Assembly (NCBI RefSeq): GCF_020831925.1
Contig: NZ_JAFIFQ010000019.1
Location: forward strand, 1 to 58,990
Reading direction: 5' to 3'
From: Alkalimonas sp.
GTDB lineage: Bacteria; Pseudomonadota; Gammaproteobacteria; Enterobacterales; Alteromonadaceae
DNA: 58,990 nt
Shown here: piece after piece, positions 43,494 to 52,867 of the stretch
Position numbering within the stretch: position 1 is the first letter of the stretch
Layout of the letters: each line of letters starts with the position of its first letter
Program-made: the position numbers and the translations under genes
The notes under the pieces: model-generated
Database searches by the model: none
What the model was told of the DNA's origin: nothing
The model's input: only the letters and a program-made list of their open reading frames with translations

Positions 43494-46070
43494 TTAATCA
43501 AACAGTTCCAGCAGCTCGGTGCTGGGTTCATCTTCATCAAATGAGAAAGCTGGACTACCGGGTTGAGCGTACTGGCTCGGCTCAGTGCCTCGCAGGAAGA
43601 ATTCAAAACTACTGGTGTGATCATTGGCCCGGGTTAATAAACCGGTTTCCAAATCGATACGCACTGAGGAGATACCAGAAGGTGTTTCCACCTGATCTGC
43701 CGGCATATCCTTCATCGCCACTCGCATAAACTCCAGCCAGGCGGGCAGGGCAGTTCGGGCACCGGCCTCGACGCCACTGCTTTGATCGCGTCCTAAATTC
43801 GCGTTCCAGGTGGCACGGCCCAGGCTACGGTTGGCATCGTCAAAGCCTACCCAGGCGACACCGACCAGTTGGCTGTTAAAGCCGGCAAACCAGGTATCTT
43901 TGGAATCATTGGTGGTACCGGTTTTGCCGGAAATATCACGGCGTTGCAAGCTCTGAACCCGCCATGCGGTGCCATTCCAGCCGGTACCACGGTTCCAGTT
44001 ACCACCACCCCAAACACTGGATTTAAGGGCTTCCCGGATTAAGAATGCGTTTTGCTCAGAAAGCACGCGTGTGGCTTGGTTCGATGCTTCCGACTGTGAC
44101 TTTTCTGGGACCGGATCTAAGCTGGCAAAGAGTTGGGCCAACTGAGCTTCTGCATCGCCGTCTGCATGCGCTGGTCCCTTAGCGCTTGGCTCCGGTCGTT
44201 CCAAGCAGTCACGGCAGGCAATTTTAGGCTGGTGTTGGTAAATCAGCTCGCCTTCTTCGTTGTAAATACGATCGATCACATAAGGATCAATCAGAAAACC
44301 GCCGTTGGCAAAAACAGCATAGCCGGCCGTCAGTTCCAGTGGAGTCACTGACGCAGAGCCTAGCGATAAGGTTTCATTACGCGGTAAGTCGGATTCAGCA
44401 AAGCCAAAATTGCGCAAGTGTTGAATGGTGGCGTCGATGCCGACACCGCGTAGTAAGCGCACCGATACCACGTTCTTTGATTTGGCCAGCGCTTCACGCA
44501 CCCGAATAGGGCCGTCGTACACGGCGGGAGAGTTGCGGGGACGCCAGGCTATGCCTGCGCCCTGATCCCAGTGATGGATAGGGGCATCATTGACAATGGA
44601 CGCTAAAGTATAACCATGCTCTAAGGCTGCCGAATAAATAAAAGGCTTAATGGTAGAGCCTGCCTGACGCTTGGCTTGGGTTGCCCGGTTAAACTGACTT
44701 TGAGCAAAGCTAAAGCCACCGACTAATGCCTGGATGGCACCTGTATTTGGATCTATGGCCACCAGAGCGCTGGTGGCTTCGGGTTCCTGACTTAATTGCC
44801 AGTGTTCGCCATTGTGACGCACCCGGATGTGCATGCCAGGTTGCAGAATATCTGCTGCTTGCTTAGGGGCATGCCCCTGGCGTTGATCGTTGATAAAACG
44901 GCGGGCCCATTTGAGGCCGTCCCACGGCAAGGTCTGTTGCCGACCATCAGCCAGCAGCACTTGAGCTTCTTGTTCTTCAACTGCGACCACGATGGCATGA
45001 TGCAAATCTTCCAGGGTGGTGTGCTCTGACAGGTAGTTTAGGATCTCTGTTTCTTGCCAGGTTGGATCCTTCTCCGCTCCATTTACTACTGCGGTCCAAA
45101 GCTGGGCTTGTGGCCCTCGATAGCCATGACGCTCATCGTAATCGTACAAATTTTGCTGGAGGGAGCGACGGGCTGCATCCTGAATAGGCTTAGTGATGGT
45201 GGTAAATACCTGCAGACCAGCGCTGTAGGCGTAATCTTCACCAAACATATCCACGACCTGCTGTCGGACCATCTCCGCAACATAGGGAGCCGAAGCAGTA
45301 ATCTGAGCGCCATGGCGACGGCTTATGACCGGCGCTTGCAGAGCTTCACGGTATTCCTGTTCAGAAATATAGTTCATGGCCAACATTCGGCCCAGCACAA
45401 TATTGCGCCGATTACGGGCATTGACAGGTGAGCGGACAGGATTTAACACAGAAGGAGCTTGAGGTAAACCTGCGATAATGGCGATTTCATCCAGGGTGAG
45501 TTCATCAACTGTTTTACCGAAGTACACCTGAGCAGCAGCACCAACACCAAAAGCGCGATGGCCCAGTTCAATTTTGTTCAGGTAGAGCTCAAGAATTTCA
45601 TCCTTAGTCAGCAGTTGCTCAATACGAACGGCTAAGAAGATCTCTTTGATCTTTCGGATCACTTTCTTTTCACGGGTTAAAAAGAAGTTTCGTGCTAACT
45701 GCTGGGTAATGGTACTGGCACCCTGCTTAGCATCCCGGGTGCTGGCTACTACGATAGCAGCTCGCATCATGCCAATCACATCAAAGCCTGGGTGCTCGTA
45801 GAAGCGACTGTCCTCCGTGGCGAGGAAAGCTTCAATTAATTGAGGTGGCATTTCGTCAAGGGTCAGAGGTATGCGCCGTTGCTCGCCAAATTGCGACATC
45901 AGCTCACCATCTGCCGTAAAAACGCGCATGGGCGTTTGCAGCCGCACATCCTGCAGCAAGCTCACATCAGGTAGATCATCTTTCACATACCAATAGGCCC
46001 CCGCCACTGTTAACACAGCCAGAACAAGCCCAATTAAGCACAAATACAGAATTTTTTTAAGCCAGGACAC
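43494..46070 (-). CDS. mrcA: Penicillin-binding protein 1A
   Basis: A bifunctional inner-membrane peptidoglycan synthase. The 858-residue protein has an N-terminal anchor (about 5-27), a family 51 glycosyltransferase domain (ATEDSRFYEHPGFD; GASTITQQLARNFFL), a central OB-like region, and a transpeptidase with STIK (QAGSTIKPF), KSKN and KTGTT. The start is GTG at 46070, with GAGG 7 nt upstream and a stop codon a few codons before it. It is divergent from pilM, the arrangement found in many gammaproteobacteria. Confidence 0.96.
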   Translation of the reverse strand: MSWLKKILYLCLIGLVLAVLTVAGAYWYVKDDLPDVSLLQDVRLQTPMRVFTADGELMSQFGEQRRIPLTLDEMPPQLIEAFLATEDSRFYEHPGFDVIGMMRAAIVVASTRDAKQGASTITQQLARNFFLTREKKVIRKIKEIFLAVRIEQLLTKDEILELYLNKIELGHRAFGVGAAAQVYFGKTVDELTLDEIAIIAGLPQAPSVLNPVRSPVNARNRRNIVLGRMLAMNYISEQEYREALQAPVISRRHGAQITASAPYVAEMVRQQVVDMFGEDYAYSAGLQVFTTITKPIQDAARRSLQQNLYDYDERHGYRGPQAQLWTAVVNGAEKDPTWQETEILNYLSEHTTLEDLHHAIVVAVEEQEAQVLLADGRQQTLPWDGLKWARRFINDQRQGHAPKQAADILQPGMHIRVRHNGEHWQLSQEPEATSALVAIDPNTGAIQALVGGFSFAQSQFNRATQAKRQAGSTIKPFIYSAALEHGYTLASIVNDAPIHHWDQGAGIAWRPRNSPAVYDGPIRVREALAKSKNVVSVRLLRGVGIDATIQHLRNFGFAESDLPRNETLSLGSASVTPLELTAGYAVFANGGFLIDPYVIDRIYNEEGELIYQHQPKIACRDCLERPEPSAKGPAHADGDAEAQLAQLFASLDPVPEKSQSEASNQATRVLSEQNAFLIREALKSSVWGGGNWNRGTGWNGTAWRVQSLQRRDISGKTGTTNDSKDTWFAGFNSQLVGVAWVGFDDANRSLGRATWNANLGRDQSSGVEAGARTALPAWLEFMRVAMKDMPADQVETPSGISSVRIDLETGLLTRANDHTSSFEFFLRGTEPSQYAQPGSPAFSFDEDEPSTELLELFD

Positions 46071-46221
46071 CCATTCGCCTCAGTTACAACTGTCAATTTG
46101 GACATCGGACAACTAGTATATAGTTGTTTGTTTTTGAATAAACTCTTTTTATTCCTGAAAAAAGGATCTAAGCTACATTGTATAACAATAACAAATGTAA
46201 TAACTACGGCTGTGTGTTGCT

Positions 46222-47301
46222 ATGATGAAACCACTCTTTCGAAAACAGTCTCCGATGATGGTGGGCATAGATATCGGCTCCCACTCGGTAAAAGCTGTGT
46301 TGCTAAGTCAGCAGCAGGATCAATTCCAGCTGGAAGCCTTTGCAATTGAACCGATGGCCAAAGGAGCTATGTCCGAACGTGAAATCCAGGACATTGAAGC
46401 CGTGGGCAATGTATTAAATAAAATCCGTAAAAAAATTCCGCGCTCGGTTAAGTTTTCTGCTGCAGCAGTCTCAGGTTCAACGGTCATCAGTAAAATCATT
46501 TTTATGGATGTCGCCTTAACCGATGCTGAACTGGAAAGCCAAATTGAGGTCGAGGCCGATAGCCTCATTCCTTATCCACTCAACGAAGTCAGCATGGACT
46601 TTGAGAAGTTGGATACGAATGAATCCGATCCATCCAAAGTCAATGTATTGCTAAGTGCAGCCCGCACCGAGAGTGTGGAAAGCCGTGTAGCGGCGTTGGA
46701 GCATGGTGGTTTTCATGCCAAAGTGATCGATGTGGAAAGCTATGCACTAAGCCGCTCAGCGGCTCTTTGTCTGCAACAGTTGCCAGATGATGCCAACCAG
46801 AAAGTCGTTGCTATGGTCGATATTGGCGCAACCATGACACTTTTATCGGTGTTGGAAAAAGGCAAAACACTTTACACCCGTGACCAGGTATTTGGTGGTG
46901 AGCAATACACTCGCAGTATTTTATCCTACTACAACAAAAGTTACGAAGAGGCAGAGCAAGCCAAGGTAAATGGTGATTTACCACCCAACTATACCTTTGA
47001 AGTGTTGGCACCTTTTCAAACCATGTTGCTGCAGCAAGTTCGGCGTGGTGTTCAGATGTATTTGACCACCAGTGGTAAAGAGAATATTGATTATCTGGTG
47101 ATTTCCGGTGGTACGTCTCTGCTTGAAGGCATCGATAAGTTGCTGACGGACGAATTAGGTATTTATACCGTGATCGCCAGGCCATTCGCCGACATGAATT
47201 GCGCGAGCTCGGTTGATAAAGAATTACTGAAACAGCAGGGGCCGCAACTGATGGTTGCCACAGGCCTGGCGTTGAGGAGTTTTTCACCATGGCACATATA
47301 A
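46222..47301 (+). CDS. pilM: Type IV pilus assembly protein PilM
   Basis: PilM is the cytoplasmic actin-like ATPase of the type IV pilus alignment complex. The 359-residue protein opens with GIDIGSHSVKAVLLSQ, has an ATP-binding MVDIGATMTLLSVLE and STSG-type phosphate loop ISGGTSLLEGID. ATG codons at 46222 and 46225 are adjacent; no strong ribosome-binding site is seen. The 151 nt gap to mrcA is AT-rich and must hold both divergent promoters, which I cannot place. It overlaps pilN by 13 nt. Confidence 0.95.
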   Translation: MMKPLFRKQSPMMVGIDIGSHSVKAVLLSQQQDQFQLEAFAIEPMAKGAMSEREIQDIEAVGNVLNKIRKKIPRSVKFSAAAVSGSTVISKIIFMDVALTDAELESQIEVEADSLIPYPLNEVSMDFEKLDTNESDPSKVNVLLSAARTESVESRVAALEHGGFHAKVIDVESYALSRSAALCLQQLPDDANQKVVAMVDIGATMTLLSVLEKGKTLYTRDQVFGGEQYTRSILSYYNKSYEEAEQAKVNGDLPPNYTFEVLAPFQTMLLQQVRRGVQMYLTTSGKENIDYLVISGGTSLLEGIDKLLTDELGIYTVIARPFADMNCASSVDKELLKQQGPQLMVATGLALRSFSPWHI

Positions 47302-47852
47302 ACCTACTGCCGTGGCGCGAGGCTGCGCGTAAAGAGCGGCAAAAGAAATATATGAGCATTTTGACTGCCGTAGCCCTGGTGAGTTTCATGCTGGTTTTCG
47401 TTGTGAGTTCGATTTACAGTGCCAGGCTGGAAGGGCAGCAAAAGCGCAATCAGTATTTGCAAGCTGAGATTAATAAACTGAACCGACAAATTGCTGAAAT
47501 TCGTGATTTGAATGAGACCAAGAATAGTCTGCAGCAGAGGATGGCACTGATCAGCCAGTTGCAAGGCAGTCGTAACTTGGGAACTCAGATCATGGACGAA
47601 GTGGTGCGAGTGGTGCCAAGCGGCGTTTATTTGACCAGTTTGGAGAAAAAGGGCAACGCCATTCTTATCAATGGTCGAAGTGAATCCAATAATCGCTTGG
47701 CCAATATGATTCGTCTGGTGGAAGACTCCGAGCTGCTGTCGGACCCTTTGCTGGAGTTTATTGAAACGGGTCGTAGTAATCAGCTGTTGAGTGACTTCAA
47801 AATGCATGTCCGGGTGCAAGGCTTTGAAGTGCTGCAAGGGGAGATGCCATGA
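47289..47852 (+). CDS. pilN: Type IV pilus assembly protein PilN
   Basis: PilN is a bitopic inner-membrane protein whose cytoplasmic tail binds PilM. The 187-residue protein starts with the PilM-binding motif INLLPWREAARK, then a transmembrane helix (about 21-43), a coiled coil and a periplasmic ferredoxin-like domain. It overlaps pilO by 4 nt. Confidence 0.95.
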   Translation: MAHINLLPWREAARKERQKKYMSILTAVALVSFMLVFVVSSIYSARLEGQQKRNQYLQAEINKLNRQIAEIRDLNETKNSLQQRMALISQLQGSRNLGTQIMDEVVRVVPSGVYLTSLEKKGNAILINGRSESNNRLANMIRLVEDSELLSDPLLEFIETGRSNQLLSDFKMHVRVQGFEVLQGEMP

Positions 47853-48454
47853 AGCTTGATTTGAATATTGACTTCTCCAACATTGACGTCAATGAGCTGA
47901 CACTGGACAACATTGGCAGCTGGCCTGCTGTGGTGAAGGTCATCTTTGCAGCCATGGTGGCTGTAGCAGTTGCCGCGCTCAGTTATTACATGCTTGTTAG
48001 CAGTAAGATTGATGATTTAAATGCAGCCCAGCGTCAGGAAACGCAGCTACGTCAGGAGTACCGCACCAAGTATGCATCGGCCGTGAATTTGGAGCCTTAC
48101 AAACAGCAAATGGCCGAGATGGAGCAAACCTTTTCGTTTTTGTTAAAACAGTTGCCGGCAACGCATGAAACCCCTGGTCTATTGGATGACATTACCTATG
48201 TTGGCACCACCAGTGGACTGAACTTTGTTCGGATTAACTGGATGCCGGAGATTGAGAAAGAGTTTTATACCGAGTTGCCGATACGTATTGATGTGATAGG
48301 TGACTACCATCAGTTTGGTAACTTTGTCAGTGAAGTTGCTCGCTTACCGCGTATCGTTAGTCTGCACGATTTTAATATTGCTGCGGAGCAGGATGGTAAG
48401 CTGCGTTTTAATGTTGTGGCGAAAACCTATCGTTACAAGGAGGCTGACCAATGA
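47849..48454 (+). CDS. pilO: Type IV pilus assembly protein PilO
   Basis: PilO pairs with PilN in the periplasmic alignment complex. The 201-residue protein has one transmembrane helix (about 29-51), a coiled coil and the family stretch FSFLLKQLPATHETPGLLDDI followed by a ferredoxin-like C-terminal domain. The segment is quoted here only in part of its length. It overlaps both neighbours by 4 nt. Confidence 0.95.
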   Translation: MKLDLNIDFSNIDVNELTLDNIGSWPAVVKVIFAAMVAVAVAALSYYMLVSSKIDDLNAAQRQETQLRQEYRTKYASAVNLEPYKQQMAEMEQTFSFLLKQLPATHETPGLLDDITYVGTTSGLNFVRINWMPEIEKEFYTELPIRIDVIGDYHQFGNFVSEVARLPRIVSLHDFNIAAEQDGKLRFNVVAKTYRYKEADQ

Positions 48455-48972
48455 GGTGGTTGTGGTTAGTTTCAATGGTGCTATTTTTAACAGCCTGTTT
48501 TGATGATATTTCGGATATTCATCAGTTTGAGGCTGAAGTGAAAGCCAATACGCGTACCCGAATTGAGCCTTTGCCTGAAATGAAAGAGTTTCAACACATT
48601 GCTTATCAAGGTGCGCAGGCAAGAAGTCCGTTTGCGCTGCCACGGCGCGAGGTCATTCAGGAGCGTTTTGTGCAGCAACGTGATTGTCCGCACCCCGATC
48701 CAAATCGGCGTAGGGAGCCATTGGAAAGTTTTGCGTTAGATAATTTGATCATGAGTGGTACTCTGGGTGACAGCAGCCAGTTATGGGCTCTGATCCAGGC
48801 AGGGGATCAAACATTGCATCGGGTGACAACGGGTAACTATCTTGGTTTGTACCATGGCCGGGTGCTGGCAGTTACTCCAACGCACATTGAATTGCTTGAG
48901 CTAATCCCTGATGGAGCAGGCTGTTGGCAGGAAAGAACAACAACGTTGCAGATGGCTGGATCTGCTAATTAA
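48451..48972 (+). CDS. pilP: Type IV pilus lipoprotein PilP
   Basis: PilP links the PilN/PilO complex to the PilQ secretin. The 173-residue protein has a lipoprotein signal with lipobox LTAC (Cys16), an unstructured region and a C-terminal beta domain (SFALDNLIMSGTL; GNYLGLYHGRVLAV). It lies between pilO (4 nt overlap) and pilQ (14 nt gap). Confidence 0.95.
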   Translation: MRWLWLVSMVLFLTACFDDISDIHQFEAEVKANTRTRIEPLPEMKEFQHIAYQGAQARSPFALPRREVIQERFVQQRDCPHPDPNRRREPLESFALDNLIMSGTLGDSSQLWALIQAGDQTLHRVTTGNYLGLYHGRVLAVTPTHIELLELIPDGAGCWQERTTTLQMAGSAN

Positions 48973-48986
48973 CAGGTGTGTAATGC

Positions 48987-51044
48987 ATGATGGATAAGAT
49001 GACTAAAACAATGAGAAGCCATGTAAAATACGCCATCTACAAGGCTATGGTATTAATGGTGTTGCTGAGCTTGCCGGCAACGGCCAGGCCATTGTTGCAT
49101 GATGTGCGTTACAGCCCATTAATGAGCGGTGAGACTGAGCTTGAGTTTGTATTTGATCGATCGTTTGGCCAGTCTCCGGATGTCCAGGTGTTCAGCCAAC
49201 CGGCCCGTATTGAGCTGTTGTTCAGCAATATAGGGGTGGATGAAGCGCTGGCACAAATCGATGTAGGCCGGGCTGGTATCAAGGAAATAAATACGTTCAG
49301 TGAAGAGCAAAGTGCCCGTATCGTGATCTACCTGGAACGGTTAAACCCCTACCAGACACGACAGGATGGCAACAGCTTTTTTCTGCATTTACAAGACAGC
49401 CAGACTGAGTCGATACCAACGTACAACAACCAAATTAAACCGCGTGCACTAAATGCCATCCAGGCCATTGATTTTCGTCGTGGTGAGCGTGGTGAGGGGC
49501 GTGTTTTGGTGTTCCTGCGTAATAATGCCGCGGCAGTGAATGTGACTGAGCGCGCCGGCAAATTGCATCTGGACTTTCATAACACCAGCATTCCAGATGA
49601 CATGTTGTATATTTTAGACGTGATGGATTTCGGTACCATTGTTCGGCAGATTGAAACCTTTCATCAGGATGGTATCAGCCGACTGGTGATTGAACCAACG
49701 GAAGCCTTCACGCACAGCTACCAGCAAGTCGACAATATTTTTACTCTGACCGTGCAGCGGGATACCACTCAACGCAGTATTTTAGGCGGGCGTGAGTATC
49801 AGGGGCAGGCCATTTCTCTTAACTTCCAGGATATTCCGGTTCGGACCGTGCTGCAGATTATTGCTGATTACAATGGCTTTAATCTGGTTACCAGCGACTC
49901 GGTAACTGGTAATGTCACTCTACGTCTGGATGGTGTGCCTTGGGATCAGGCGCTGGATATCGTATTACGGGTTCGTGGGTTGGATAAACGCATGGATGGT
50001 AATATCTTAATGGTTGCGCCGACTGATGAACTGGCTAGCCGAGAGGCCCGTGAACTGCAAGCAAGGCTGGATGTTGAAAATCTGGAGCCACTGTATTCTG
50101 ATTTTCTGGTCATCAACTATGCCAAAGCTGCTGACATAGCCGCACTGCTGCGTAATCAGGATACCAGCTTGTTATCTGAGCGTGGCGCTGTCACAGTGGA
50201 TGATCGAACCAATACCATTTTGATCCGTGATACCAGTCGCTCAATTGAAAATGCCCGTCGTTTGGTAGAGCGCCTGGATATTCCTGTTCGGCAGGTGTTG
50301 ATTGAATCGCGGATGGTTACCGTCAAAGACAATGTGCAGGAAGATCTCGGTATTCGCTGGGGATTCTCTGATCAGCAGCGCACCAAGGGTACTTCAGGTA
50401 CTGCGGCCGGTGCTAATACAATAGCGGGTGGTGTCATTCCTAGCCTGGATCAGCGCTGGAATGTCAATTTACCGGTCACTAATCCGGCCGGTAATATCGC
50501 CTTTCATGTCGCTAAGTTATCGGATGGTACCATCCTTGATTTAGAGTTGTCGGCTCTGGAGCAAGAAAATAAAGCCGAAATCATTGCCAGCCCAAGGATC
50601 ACTACATCCAACCAGAAAATGGCTCGCATCGAGCAAGGTACTGAAATCCCTTATGTGCAAGCTGCATCCAGTGGTGCTACTACGGTTACCTTCAAAAAAG
50701 CAGTGTTAAGTTTGGAAGTTACGCCGCAGATTACCCCTGACAACCGCATTATCCTTGATTTAATAATTACTCAGGATACACGGGGTGATACGGTCCAAAC
50801 GCCAACAGGCCCCGCCACTGCCATTGATACCCAACGTATTCAAACCCAGGTGCTGGTTGATAATGGTGAAACCATTGTGCTGGGCGGAATCTATCAGCAA
50901 CAGGCTATCTCTGCTATCTCCAAAGTTCCGTTGTTTGGCGATATCCCTTATGTTGGTCGCTTGTTCAAGAATACCAGCGAATTCAATGAAAAGACTGAGC
51001 TGTTGATTTTCGTGACGCCAAGGATCTTAACCGATGGCTTGTAA
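48987..51044 (+). CDS. pilQ: Type IV pilus secretin PilQ
   Basis: PilQ forms the outer-membrane channel for the pilus fibre. The 685-residue protein has a signal peptide (cleavage near residue 33, PATARP), AMIN-like domains in the N-terminal third, a secretin/TonB short N-terminal domain (about 275-345, SLNFQDIPVRTVLQIIADYN), an N1-type domain and the secretin domain (about 430-680) with VLIESRMVTV, ASPRITTSNQK and a C-terminal VPLFGDIPYVGRLFK. Adjacent ATGs at 48987 and 48990 are both possible. Confidence 0.96.
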   Translation: MMDKMTKTMRSHVKYAIYKAMVLMVLLSLPATARPLLHDVRYSPLMSGETELEFVFDRSFGQSPDVQVFSQPARIELLFSNIGVDEALAQIDVGRAGIKEINTFSEEQSARIVIYLERLNPYQTRQDGNSFFLHLQDSQTESIPTYNNQIKPRALNAIQAIDFRRGERGEGRVLVFLRNNAAAVNVTERAGKLHLDFHNTSIPDDMLYILDVMDFGTIVRQIETFHQDGISRLVIEPTEAFTHSYQQVDNIFTLTVQRDTTQRSILGGREYQGQAISLNFQDIPVRTVLQIIADYNGFNLVTSDSVTGNVTLRLDGVPWDQALDIVLRVRGLDKRMDGNILMVAPTDELASREARELQARLDVENLEPLYSDFLVINYAKAADIAALLRNQDTSLLSERGAVTVDDRTNTILIRDTSRSIENARRLVERLDIPVRQVLIESRMVTVKDNVQEDLGIRWGFSDQQRTKGTSGTAAGANTIAGGVIPSLDQRWNVNLPVTNPAGNIAFHVAKLSDGTILDLELSALEQENKAEIIASPRITTSNQKMARIEQGTEIPYVQAASSGATTVTFKKAVLSLEVTPQITPDNRIILDLIITQDTRGDTVQTPTGPATAIDTQRIQTQVLVDNGETIVLGGIYQQQAISAISKVPLFGDIPYVGRLFKNTSEFNEKTELLIFVTPRILTDGL

Positions 51045-51067
51045 GTGAGCTGCTTTTTAGCTCTAAG

Positions 51068-51107
51068 CTCAGCAAGCAGGCCGGCTATGTCCGGCCTGCT
51101 TGCTGAG
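51068..51107. repeat. Perfect 17 bp inverted repeat after pilQ
   Basis: CTCAGCAAGCAGGCCGG and CCGGCCTGCTTGCTGAG around a CTATGT loop, 24 nt after pilQ. It is GC-rich and stable but no T-run follows (TGGTCGGC). It may act as a terminator by another mechanism or protect the pil mRNA. Confidence 0.7.
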
Positions 51108-51249
51108 TGGTCGGCAAACCGGCTAATATTTTTGAAATAAGCTTGCCAAGCGAACGCCATTGCTGACATAATTCAGCGCTTCAAATCTTCGTGGGAGCCT
51201 TTGTTCCTGACTTTAAGTTCACCAAGACAATGAATTAGCACGACGACAT

Positions 51250-51768
51250 ATGGCAGAAAAACGTAATATTTTCCTTGTAGGTCCTATGGGTGCTGGTAAA
51301 AGCACAATTGGCCGTCATTTGGCAGACATGCTGCATCTTGATTTCTATGACTCGGATCAGGAAATTGAACGCAGAACCGGTGCTGATATCGCCTGGGTGT
51401 TCGATTTAGAAGGTGAAGCTGGTTTTCGGGTTCGTGAAGAGAATGTCATTCAAGACTTGACGGAAATGCAGGGCATTGTTCTGGCAACGGGCGGTGGTTC
51501 TGTTACCAGCAAAGAAACCCGGAATCGGCTGTCCGCACGTGGTATTGTGGTGTATCTGGAAACTCCAATTGAAAAGCAGGTTGCCCGTACTCAACGCGAT
51601 AAGCGTAGACCATTGCTACAAACAGAAGAAGATTCAGAAGAGGTGCTGACGCGACTGGCAACAGAGCGTAATCCGTTGTATGAAGAAATTGCCGACCTGA
51701 CTGTGCGGACGGATGAGCAAAGTGCTCGCGCCGTAGCCAGCCAAATCGTAGAACAGCTGGGTTTCTGA
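51250..51768 (+). CDS. aroK: Shikimate kinase I
   Basis: AroK phosphorylates shikimate in aromatic amino acid synthesis. The 172-residue protein has the Walker A motif [26 protein letters not shown], the GGGSV substrate loop and the lid RDKRRPLLQ. The ribosome-binding site is weak and no other in-frame start exists before an upstream stop. It opens the aroK-aroB-damX-dam set. Confidence 0.97.
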   Translation: MAEKRNIFLVGPMGAGKSTIGRHLADMLHLDFYDSDQEIERRTGADIAWVFDLEGEAGFRVREENVIQDLTEMQGIVLATGGGSVTSKETRNRLSARGIVVYLETPIEKQVARTQRDKRRPLLQTEEDSEEVLTRLATERNPLYEEIADLTVRTDEQSARAVASQIVEQLGF

Positions 51769-51805
51769 TTTCGTTTTACTATCTTTCAGTTAAAGGGGGC
51801 TGCTT

Positions 51806-52867
51806 ATGCATCGTGTTCGGGTTGAACTGGGTGAACGCAGCTACCCTATCGATATAGGCCCAGCCCTACTGCAGCAGCCAAGCCTGCTGATAAAACACTA
51901 CCCTCAGGTTATCATCATCAGCAACGAGACTGTCGCGCCTCTTTATCTAGAAGCCGCAAGCCGTTTGTTTGCTAACAGCCAGGTGCTGCACTTTTTGTTG
52001 CCGGACGGCGAAGCCTACAAAACGCTGGAGCAGTTTGGTCATATTCAGACATTTTTGCTTGAAAATCGCTTTGCGCGTGATGGTTTGCTGGTCGCACTTG
52101 GTGGTGGCGTTGTCGGGGATATCACCGGCTTTGTTGCCGCCACCTATCAGCGTGGTGTCGACTTCATTCAGATCCCAACGACTTTGTTGTCTCAGGTCGA
52201 TTCTTCGGTCGGTGGGAAAACAGCGGTGAATCACCCCCTTGGTAAGAATATGATCGGGGCTTTTAAACAGCCACAGCAGGTATTGATTGATACCGATGTG
52301 CTGTCTTCACTGCCAGCGAAAGAGTTTGCTGCGGGCATGGCGGAAGTTGTTAAGTATGCCCTGATAGCGGATCCTGACTTTTTCGATTATTTAGAGCAAC
52401 AAGCTGAAGCCATTGAGCGTTTGGAGCCAACTGTACTGGGCGAAATGATTGCACACTGTTGTCAGATGAAAGCAGATATCGTTGCCGCAGATGAAACGGA
52501 GCAGGGCAAACGTGCCTTGTTGAATCTGGGGCATACCTTTGGGCATGCGATTGAAGCTTGGCTTGGTTATGGTCGCTGGCTTCATGGGGAGGCAGTTGCT
52601 GTTGGTATGGTCATGGCTGGGCAATTAGCGCACAGTCGCGGTTGGTTATCGGCAGCCGAGCTGAATCGTATTCAAAGGTTGCTAACACGTTTTTCCCTGC
52701 CGGTGGCAAAACCTGAAGGCATGTCGATACAGGACTTTTTACCCTATATGAAGACGGATAAAAAAGTCCGGGCTGGCAAGATGCGATTTGTATTGCCAAC
52801 TTCGTTTGGCTATAGTGAAATCATTGCTGATGTTGATGAAGTTGAATTGCTGAGTGTTTTTTCCTGA
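51806..52867 (+). CDS. aroB: 3-dehydroquinate synthase
   Basis: AroB cyclises DAHP to 3-dehydroquinate, the second shikimate step. The 353-residue NAD+/metal enzyme has ALGGGVVGDITGFVAATY, TTLLSQVDSSVGGKTAVNHP (a 20-residue conserved core), and the metal ligands in LNLGHTFGHAIE. AAAGGGGG precedes the ATG. Its stop codon directly abuts damX. Confidence 0.97.
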   Translation: MHRVRVELGERSYPIDIGPALLQQPSLLIKHYPQVIIISNETVAPLYLEAASRLFANSQVLHFLLPDGEAYKTLEQFGHIQTFLLENRFARDGLLVALGGGVVGDITGFVAATYQRGVDFIQIPTTLLSQVDSSVGGKTAVNHPLGKNMIGAFKQPQQVLIDTDVLSSLPAKEFAAGMAEVVKYALIADPDFFDYLEQQAEAIERLEPTVLGEMIAHCCQMKADIVAADETEQGKRALLNLGHTFGHAIEAWLGYGRWLHGEAVAVGMVMAGQLAHSRGWLSAAELNRIQRLLTRFSLPVAKPEGMSIQDFLPYMKTDKKVRAGKMRFVLPTSFGYSEIIADVDEVELLSVFS

